Source: Pseudophaeomoniella oleicola
Taxonomy: Eukaryota > Ascomycota > Eurotiomycetes > Phaeomoniellales > Phaeomoniellaceae
NCBI GenBank assembly: GCA_003868215.1
Contig: QWDQ01000055.1
Location: 121,341-185,340, forward strand
Direction of reading: 5' to 3'
DNA: 64,000 nt
In this document: piece after piece, positions 56,174-64,000 of the stretch
Position numbering within the stretch: position 1 is the stretch's first letter
How the letters are laid out: the number at the start of each line of letters is the position of its first letter
Program-made: the position numbers and the translations under genes
Notes under the pieces: generated by a model
What the model was told of the DNA's origin: nothing
The model's input: only the letters and a program-made list of their open reading frames with translations
Databases searched by the model: none

Positions 56174-58462
56174 ATGAACGGAAAAAGGGCTGAACAACGA
56201 AGGAAGGTACGTATTGAGCCTCAGTTGTAACCTTCATAATTGTCTTTCCGTGACTGAAACGTAATGACAGGCTTGCGACACTTGCAGGAGGAAGAAAACT
56301 CGGTGTGATGGGGAAAGGCCTGTCTGCGCATCATGTAGAGCTTTCCACCTACCCTGCAATTTTCAGGATCATACCAATAGCCGACGCTCAAATAAGTATG
56401 CCTTAACCTTCCCCCTCCCAAGTGCGGCCTTTGACAGGTCCGATATAGGGAGTATGTCCGGGAGTTAGAAGATAAAGTCCGGTCAATGGAGGCTATACTA
56501 CAGTCCCGAACGCCGTCTGTAGATGAATTAACGGTATCCGAAGGAAATCGGGTCAATGCAGATGCACCCAACGTCGACCTCGAGCAAATCACTATCGGGG
56601 AGGTCGGACAATCAACAAGAGATCACTATCAGCCAATCGATCAAACGAGCGCAATTGACGAAGGTCAAGTTCCCTATGTTATGAATGCTCCCAACGGGTC
56701 AATGCGATTCTTTGGTTGGTCTCACCAGCTTTCCGTCCATGACAGCTTCAAAAGCTGACCATCATATCAATAGGACCTTCTTCTGGGTTTTCTGCCATCT
56801 CTTCTCGAGGTGATTCATATTCAGGATACCCAATGGAGTCGAAAAAACGTCTTGAATTTGACAACAGTGCTAGTCGATGGCAAATCACTCCTTGGATACC
56901 CCAGATTCTCCAAGATGAGCCAGCACATCGAGTGTTCCAATCCCTACCGAATAAACAAACGACAACGAATTTGGTCAGGCAACTTCTCACAGGCTTCAAC
57001 ATGGCTCTCCCACTATTTGAAGAACAATCCCTCATGAAGCTGGTCGAAAACCATTTTTCATGGAATCCTGACGAGAGACCTTCTTGGTGGGCAGCTTTGA
57101 ACGTTGCATTGGCTATCGCTTATCGAGATCAAGCACAGCAGCTGCCAGATGGGAGCGAATACTGGAAGTTGTCTTTCGGGCATATCAAGAATGCTTTGAA
57201 CGTCGTGATCCAACTTTTCATGCGAGCCGCAGACTTACTTGCTGTGCAAGGAATGCTGGGTTTAGCTCTTTATTTCCAAGATACTCCGAATCCCCAACCC
57301 CTTTTCATGTTTGCAGCGGCAGCAATACGCTTAGCTCAGTCAATTGGGTTGCATAGATCAAATGTATCTGGATGTTCCCCATCTCAAATCGAAGAACGAA
57401 AGAGAACTTACTGGTTAGCCTTCATCCTTGATGCAGATATTTCTCTCAGAACCGGACGCCCTCCAGCACAGGACGCCAATGACTACGACACCCCAGCCTC
57501 ATTCGGAGATGATGTAGGTATCATCATATTGAATGGGATCAAGATGAATTATTTCAGAACCTTGGCACAATTTGCCGTGATCCAGCGCCAGCTCTATCAT
57601 CAGCTCTACAGCGCGGCTGCGACCAAGACTTCCGGCATGAGTAAGATCACGAAAGTATTGGATTGCGAGAAGTCCTTACTTGAGTGGCGACGCTCAATAC
57701 CGGACAAATTTTGGTCAGAGCCTGATGTTTTCACTCAGAATCATCCTCTAATGTCCCACGTCTTGAGGTTACACTTTGCATATCACAGCTGTTATGCCAA
57801 CTTGCATCGTATTTTCTTGGCTTCTAAGCAGCATATTCAATCTCTCGAACAGAGCGTAGACGCCCTCACGACGGCGAAGAATCTTGAAATATCGACTGCT
57901 AGATCTCTTAATTCAGCGCGTTCTGCGATAGACCTGACAGAATACGTTGAGCTTTTCAGCCCATCTTTCGCATGGTATGTTTCTCAGATATCCTATGCCG
58001 TCCAAACTAAACATTTCTAGGGGTGTCCTCTACTTTCCCGCTGTATCAACGGTGACGTTGTTCGCAAATATATTAGTGAATCCGTTTCACGTAGAAGCCA
58101 GATCCGATCTTTCGAGGATTCGTCGAGTCGTCAAATTCTTGACAAAACTATCCTCACAGGACCAGGGAACGTATGTGGATTACATTCTCAAACATTGCTC
58201 CAATTTCGAGGCCGAAGCGAAGCGAATTCTAGACAACGCTGAGCGAGACGCTGCACAGGCCTCCGTAATCCCAGAAGTATCTGGCCTACAAGATCATCCC
58301 ATGGCTCATATCCAAGGTCCAGCTCAGCCAAATATCCTCGAGACCTCATTGAATATGTCCGATCCATATGATCTATCTGCGTTTGACTTGCCAGATGCTT
58401 CTTATCAGTTTTCCACTTGGAGCTGGCAAGACATGGCTTCCGGGATGCCACCATCTTTTTGA
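56174..58462 (+). CDS. Zn2Cys6 transcription factor with Fungal_trans domain
   Basis: Likely pathway regulator of the neighbouring CoA-transferase and AtuA-like genes. Five exons (56174-56206, 56271-56395, 56449-56714, 56774-57974, 58021-58462) keep phase and give 688 residues. The zinc cluster ACDTCRRKKTRCDGERP then CASCRAFHLPC is complete and is broken only by the first intron, which sits just before it. A coiled-coil linker follows (EYVRELEDKVRSMEAIL). The middle-homology domain shows LGLALYFQDTPNPQPLFMFAAAAIRLAQSIGLHR and RKRTYWLAFILDADISLRTGRPPAQ. The C-terminus (about 660-688) is Asp/Trp-rich and may activate transcription. The third exon's acceptor (GATATAG) was chosen because the nearer GACAG breaks the frame. 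Stop is 76 bases from the convergent CoA-transferase. Confidence 0.9.
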
Positions 58463-58538
58463 ACACTAGCAAAGATTTATTCCGATACATTTAGTAAGGT
58501 ACTTAGGCTTGTTCATCTTTTGTGTTATAGTGTCGACA

Positions 58539-60310
58539 CTACAGCCAAGCGATATCACTGTCGTGATAGCAGTTCGGCACGGACGGGGTGACCCATCTAG
58601 GAGTTGCTTCCCCGTCATCCAGCTTAGCAACAGGCTTGAGTATAGTTTGGCGCCCCCATACACCAGATTCATACGTCGTCATGAGAGGCGAGCTTTCTTT
58701 GAGAAGATCAGGGAGACCCCGCTTCCAACCATCAACAACTTGCACCAGAATCTCTGAAACAAATTGGTCTGGGGTTGAAGGGACAAAGCCAAATTTCTCG
58801 ACAATTCTTCGAACGACCTCGGGCGGGTACAACCCAACTTCCTTCTCGAGTGAAATTGCGTCTGATGCAACAAGGGAAGTGACAACATGGTATGAGCCAC
58901 CTTTCACGGCTCGGTCACGAATAGCCATCATAATTGCAAGTGCACCAACCAAGCCACAAATCATATCAGAGACTGGTAAAGGGGGAAGAATACTCTTGCC
59001 TCCTTCATGACCCCACGATTTTCCCATGATATAGGAAGAGCCCGAAGCTGCGTCACCAATCTGCTGCCATCCCGGTCGTTGGGCAAATGGTCCATCTGGA
59101 CCATAACAGTTCTCATCAGCATAGATAATGCCCTTATTTCTCTTTCCTGCCAATTTCAACAGGTCACGAAGCCCAAGGCCCTTCCGTTCCAAAGAACCAT
59201 AACGGAAGCCTTGAACAAAGACATCGACGTCTTCAAGAAGCTTTTGAAGTCGAGCAAGATCCTGGGGGTTTCCAATATCAAGGTCTATCGTGCGTTTTCC
59301 AGCGTTGAGGGTCAATTGCAAAACCTGTGAGAGTCAGCAGAAGTGGTACAAAGGGTGTGGGGTCCTACGTTAAGATCTGCAAGCTTGCTACAATTGACTC
59401 TTATAACGTCTGCTCCGTATGAAGCGAGCGTGACGCCGACAGTTGGACCTGCGATGATTCGTACCAACTCTAGTACCTTTACACCCGCAAGTGGTCTTCT
59501 ATCCGACATCTTCGGGAGAGGGACTCTCGGTGTGGGAATAGCGTAATCCTCGTGAGTATAATTGACAAGTGGATGTTTGGCTAATCGCATGCCCATCTCA
59601 GTCTTCCTCCAGCCTTCAGGCGTATAACAGATGCTACCACAGAGTCCGTTGCGGACGTTGTGCATCTCTAGCTCATCAGGATTCCACTCAAGAACATGTT
59701 TTTGGATATAGTCATAAGTTTCCTTTGGTGTCTTGGGGGTGAACGTGGTGTCGATCCCCATGGATTCAAGTGTCAGCTTTGCATCGAGTGATCCATGAAG
59801 TTGGTACCAGACATTGGGCTGCTTTGTTTGATAGATCGCTGTTGTCCTACCGGCGAAGCCCTTCCCAAATCCTTTCTCAAAGTCGTAGTCAAACAGCCCA
59901 GTCAGTTTGCCCGCTCGAGCAAGAGTCGAAACATCAGAGCCGTCGACATAATTGGTGAATGTTGAGCCAAGCCAGATACCAGCATGGTCGGTATTAACCA
60001 CGACGCTACTCTCACTCAGTGGCTTTCCATCGCGAAGTTCAAGAAGTTCATTTGCCACAAAGCCACACATTGCATGAAGGGCGGCAGCGACGACGGGTGA
60101 TTTGATGGGGCCTGGTATCATAGGCTCTGCACCGCCTTCCATTTTGACCGTACTCCATGCCTTTTTGTCTTGGCTAAAGCCTGGTGTCTTTGAGGCAAGG
60201 TATTCGAAAACTCGACGAGCATCTTCTGGGACTGGAAGAACGGTTTGATCGATAAAGGTTCCCGGGCCATAGACATCAGTCCCTGTAATACTGTTGTATG
60301 AGGCAGTCAT
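58539..60310 (-). CDS. Class III CoA-transferase (CaiB/BaiF family), two-domain
   Basis: Family members move CoA between carboxylic acids (formyl-CoA transferase, carnitine CoA-transferase) or racemise acyl-CoA. Two exons (60310-59369, 59324-58539; 45-bp intron, phase 0) give 575 residues. The N-terminal half (1-300) looks like a degenerate CaiB domain (SPVVAAALHAMCGFVANELLELRDG), and the second half begins RPLAGVKVLELVRIIAGPTVGVTLASYGADVIRV, the classic start of a CaiB domain. Then DLDIGNPQDLARLQKLLEDVDVFVQGFR and GIIYADENCYGPDGPFAQRPGWQQIGDAASG. The usual catalytic Asp position (RPGYD in many members) holds Gln401. The substrate is unknown. It is divergent from the AtuA-like gene. Confidence 0.88.
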
Positions 60311-61000
60311 CTTGTGAAATTTGCTACAGATGTTATTGTTTACTACTTTACAGCAAGGAAGAGAAATCAGAATCCCTCTTTATGTTTTGCAGATCAAGGC
60401 CGAGCTCCTGGAAGTGCCGCGATAGACGTTTCATGACCCACATCAATTCGGACATCAGAACGAATACTACGTATTACACAGGATGAGCATGTGCACTAGG
60501 TATCACCAGAGAGGACTTATGACCACGCCGAGGTCAAGGAGCAATGTCAACCCTTGCTCATTGGAGGCTTTCGATCGCCGCGGAACTTAAATGCCTCGGA
60601 GACAAAACTCCCACGGAGTAAAACTTGCCGTGGTCAACCCAAAGCCCGTGGGATCGGATGTACATGGTAATTGCATGGTAAGTCGTTCCAATGAATGTAC
60701 TGTGTTCAGAGTCCAATCTTTCTCTCCATTGGTATCCGACAGGTCACGAGGTGGATGCATGTCTTATAGCGGACAATTCATTCTTACGCAGTGGAGCGCT
60801 TCTCACGTATACCTTTTGTGTATACTTCCCTCTTTATAAATTGACATTACGCATTTTAGAAACACGTTTTCGCAAGTCTATTTCATCTATCCGAATCTGC
60901 TACTCCGACTATTTGTCTCGTAGTTGGCTGGTTGAGCCCTTCCGCCACAACTCTTCAGGCATATACTATTCTCTCGGAAGAAATACACGGAATTCCTAAT
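60311..61000. promoter_or_regulatory. Shared divergent promoter of CoA-transferase and AtuA-like genes
   Basis: 690 bp between two divergent ATG codons. A cluster of CGG half-sites lies at 60598-60619, where CGGAG occurs twice and a CTCC lies between in inverted orientation, as expected for a Zn2Cys6 dimer site. A TATAAA-like TTTATAAAT is at about 60833-60841. A leader ORF of moderate length at 60591 has an ATG (MPRRQNS) but no family. Confidence 0.5.
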
Positions 61001-63032
61001 ATGGCGCGTCCTATCGAACATCGCCCCGTGCGCGTGGCCAACTGTTCTGGTTATCATGGAGATCCAGCGATTGAGATGTATCGACAGGCAACTCTGGGAG
61101 ATGTTGATTTTATTACTGGAGATTATCTCGCAGAAGTCAATCTAGCACAGAACGCGCAAGCCTACCGCGAAGGGAAACATCCAGGCTATGAAGAAACTGC
61201 ATGGGAAGGAATCGAGCAAACAATCGATGTTATTGCTCAAAAAGGTATTCGAGTTGTCATCAATGGAGGAGCCTTGAACCCAAAAGGTCTTGCTGAGAAG
61301 GTTGCTTCTCTTGTAAGTATTTGGAATTTCCTGTTGGTTGTCTGTTATTGACTAGTTTGATTCAAGGTCTCAGAGAAGCAACTGAATCTACAGGTTGCTT
61401 ACTTGTCCGGGGATGACTTATTCGACAAAGTTGGTCCATGTATGCCCACCTCGAAGACCGGGTTGCTACATTTGGATTCAACGAATCATTCTGTCAAGCC
61501 TTCGGACCTGACCTACTCTTTTCTTCGTGGGCCTGCTGTACCAATGGTTTCAGCTCATGCGTATCTCGGCGCTCGAGGGATTGTAGATGGTCTCAGGCGT
61601 GGCGCAGATATCGTCATTTGCGGTCGTGTTGCTGATGCAAGCCCTGTGATTGCCGCAGCTTGGTTCTGGTATGACTGGTCAGAAACAGACTATGACCTTC
61701 TTGCTGGCAGTCTCATTGCGGGGCATCTCATTGAATGCTCGGCGTATGTCACCGGGGCAAACTTCGCAGGATTCCATAACTATAATCTTAATGACTTGGT
61801 TGCTCCTGGGTTTCCAATTGCCGAAATATCCAAAGACGGGAGCTGTGTCATAACCAAACATACCAACACCCAAGGAATGGTCAACGTTGACACTGTTCGC
61901 TGTCAATTCCTTTACGAATTACAAGGTAATGTTTATCTTAACAGTGATGTCAGTGCTCACATTGGAGATGTTGTGGTGGAAGATGCAGGCAAGGATCGGT
62001 GAGTAGAAATGGGATCATTGAGTTTCAACTCTGACGCTGCAATAGAGTTCGCGTTTCCGGAATCAAAGGCTCCCCTCCACCACCGACCACAAAACTCGCG
62101 GTTTTCTATCAAGGAGGTTACGAAGCCGAAATACTTGTCAATGCCACTGGCTATGCAACTTCACAGAAATGGGATTTGCTGGAGAAGCAGATTCGTCATT
62201 TCATCCCAGAAGATGTCCACGGTAGCCTGGAAACCCTTGAGTTCCAAAGGTAAGTTCCTTGCCCTACCCAGGGAGGGATACTAATTTGTAAGAATCGGTG
62301 TCCCGGCTTCGAATCCGACTTGTCAACTTGAAAGTACCACATACCTTCGAATCTTCGCCGCATCTATTTCGCAGGACTCTGTGGCAGCGGTTGCCAAGTC
62401 CCTAAAGAACATCTCGCTGAAACACTTTTCTGGTATTCATCTCTCTATATATGAAGGGAGTGTATACTAACATCAGAACAGGCTTCCATGCGTCCCTTGA
62501 TACAAGGACTGCCGTGCCGCGCCCATTCTTAGCTTATTACCCGGCTATCATTTCCCAGTCTGATATTGACGAAAAGATCAACTTTATAGAAGAGTCGTCG
62601 ATCAGGTCATTTGATACCGGTCACCCATCAGCATATGAAAGTCTTCAACCTCGTGACAATTATGATGCTCCGACTATACAATCTTTCAATACCCCTCATA
62701 AGGACATTTGCCTTGGTGATGTTGCATTTGCCAGATCAGGCGACAAGGGTGGAAACTTGAATTTCGGAGTATTCGTTCCTAACCCTCAACATTGGGCATG
62801 GCTACAGTCGTACATGTCCCGGGAGCGTATGCAGATCCTGCTTGGTAAAGACTGGGATGACTCCTTCCTCATCGAAAGGGTGGAGTTCCCCCATATCTTT
62901 GCTGTACACTTTGTCATCTATGGCATCCTGGGACGTGGCGTAAGCAGCTCAAGCCGGCTGGATGGATTTGGTAAGGGATTTGCAGATTATGTTCGTGATA
63001 AGATAGTGTCTTTCCCAGAAGAGCTTCTGTAA
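61001..63032 (+). CDS. AtuA-like (DUF1446) acyclic terpene utilisation family protein
   Basis: In Pseudomonas AtuA belongs to the citronellol/geraniol degradation cluster; its reaction is not established. Five exons (61001-61312, 61367-61998, 62046-62249, 62293-62432, 62482-63032) keep phase and give 612 residues. The N-terminal domain has ANCSGYHGD, DFITGDYLAEVNLA, VVINGGALNPKGLAEKVASLVSEKQLNLQVAYLSGDDL, and GADIVICGRVADASPVIAAA. Later come the GLHASLD-like GFHASLDTRTAVPRPFLAYYP and a C-terminal ferredoxin-fold-like domain from about 510 with DICLGDVAFARSGDKGGNLN. The acceptor of exon 2 at 61366 was chosen over a later one because it restores SEKQLNLQ, which matches the family. Upstream neighbour is the divergent CoA-transferase. 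Confidence 0.9.
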
Positions 63033-63785
63033 CTTAAGGATCAGGACATAATATTGCTGCTGAGTATTCTAGTACCAGCGTACGGCTTAAGGTCAGGATT
63101 TCCCCGATCATCTTTAATACTATTTATCGTGAAATCCGATATAAAATTTATATTAATAAAATACGTTATATTCTATAATTTAAAAAATATTATTATTATT
63201 TAATTATTTTTATTATATTATATTAATTATATTTATATTCGATATAATTTATATTAATAAAAATATTATATTATTTTAATTTGTTCGTTTTCTTTTTCTA
63301 GTTCGTTTTATATTATATAAAATAAAAGAATTATTAATAACTCTATTTTATAAACTTATTTCATTAATTATAAATTATATTTTAATTTTAATTTTTTATT
63401 ATTTTTTCTACTTTATATCTTTTTATTATGATTTTCTTCCTTCCTTCGGGCAGCGGTGTATGAGATTAATCATATTAATATATTAAATCCTGCATTCTCA
63501 TCATCCTCCGCTGCATCCGCTTTTACCTTCTTCCTACTTAATCCTATACTTGATGGTATTCTATTCAGAATATTGTTTAAATAGGTTTAAATTAGGATCT
63601 AAAATTAAATCTTAAAAGAATAAAATATTTTTATTAATATTCTACCTACCTATATGCACCAAGCAGTTTACTATGGCATTAGCATACTGATGGGAATTTT
63701 GGGTAATCTAATGTTAGAAGGTTAATAAGAAAATTATTAAAGTTTAGAGTCTAATACAGAGTCTATTAATTCCGTTAAAACTAAA
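63033..63785. other. AT-rich subtelomeric DNA
   Basis: From about 63110 to 63640 the sequence is almost only A and T, with many TATTAAT/ATTATA words, apart from short GC-bearing islands near 63440-63540. This fits repeat-induced point mutation of an old repeat, or simple subtelomeric sequence. No coding signal. Confidence 0.6.
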
Positions 63786-63880
63786 AGATTAATAATCCCA
63801 CAGAAGGTTAATAATCCCGTAGAAAATTAATAATTCCGTAAAAGATTAATAATCCCGCAGAAAATTAATAATCTCGTATA
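63786..63880. repeat. Five tandem 19-bp subtelomeric repeats
   Basis: Consecutive units of 19 bp starting at 63786, 63805, 63824, 63843 and 63862 follow the pattern aRRttaataatcccgYaga, with up to five changes per unit. A weaker related unit may precede (about 63767). The block lies 43 bp from the telomere tract. Confidence 0.85.
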
Positions 63881-63923
63881 GAAAATAAATAAGGAATATT
63901 AAGATCTTAACGAAACCGAATAA

Positions 63924-64000
63924 TTAGGGTTAGGGTTAGGGTTAGGGTTAGGGTTAGGGTTAGGGTTAGGGTTAGGGTTAGGGTTAGGGTTAGGGTTAGG
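63924..64000 (+). repeat. Telomere (TTAGGG)n
   Basis: Twelve complete TTAGGG units plus TTAGG reach the window edge without a mismatch. The G-rich strand reads toward the 3' end, so this is a right-hand chromosome end. The length is probably cut short by the assembly. Confidence 0.98.

Noticed and set aside
61358-61396. Later acceptor (CTACAG) for AtuA exon 2
   Set aside because: The earlier TTCAAG acceptor keeps SEKQLNLQ, which fits the family better; both are in frame.
1-64000. CRISPR arrays, bacterial operons, ribosome binding sites, rRNA genes, complete transposons
   Set aside because: None seen; the window is nuclear DNA of a fungus and no terminal-repeat or transposase signal was found.

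Overview
The window is the right-hand end of a chromosome from a filamentous ascomycete (Pezizomycotina). Protein-coding genes carry many short introns, mostly 45-100 bp, with GT..AG ends and CTAAC/CTGAC branch sites. There are fungal Zn2Cys6 regulators, a siderophore transporter and a fungal-type cytosolic chorismate mutase. The sequence ends in 77 bases of (TTAGGG)n running off the 3' end. The genus cannot be fixed from the sequence alone. Most gene models below were rebuilt by joining exons by eye, checking that the reading phase is kept at every junction; starts were moved to real ATG codons.

Layout. 1-25.3 kb is a dense housekeeping block: a partial Ybp1/glomulin-family gene, a long gene-poor leader in front of a Zn2Cys6 factor, then DBP4 (rRNA processing helicase), SEN54 (tRNA splicing), elongin C, a mitochondrial-type 3-oxoacyl-ACP reductase, UBA2 (SUMO E1), ULA1 (NEDD8 E1), ribose-5-phosphate isomerase, BUB3, GPN2 and POP5. 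26-35.4 kb is an accessory island: a Zn2Cys6 factor, a decayed cytochrome P450, a seven-exon siderophore-iron transporter with two exact ATCAGATAA motifs upstream, and about 3.9 kb without a convincing gene. 35.4-54.7 kb returns to core genes: a lineage-specific proline-rich protein, MDV1, chorismate mutase, BCP1, GMP synthetase, a small hydrophilic protein, APP1, a fungal protein with a C-terminal region that looks like an XPF/HhH fold, the GLFG nucleoporin NUP49 and a WRAP53/SWT21-type WD protein.

55-63 kb is subtelomeric: a small secreted protein, then a likely catabolic module made of a Zn2Cys6 regulator, a class III CoA-transferase and an AtuA-like protein, the last two divergent from one 690-bp promoter. 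The last gene ends only 0.9 kb from the telomere. Between them lie extremely AT-rich DNA and five tandem 19-bp repeats.

The most unusual points are the subtelomeric CoA-transferase/AtuA pair (with Gln at the usual catalytic Asp position of the transferase), the candidate meiotic XPF-like protein, the clustered iron-regulator motifs, and the small secreted Kex2-site protein.
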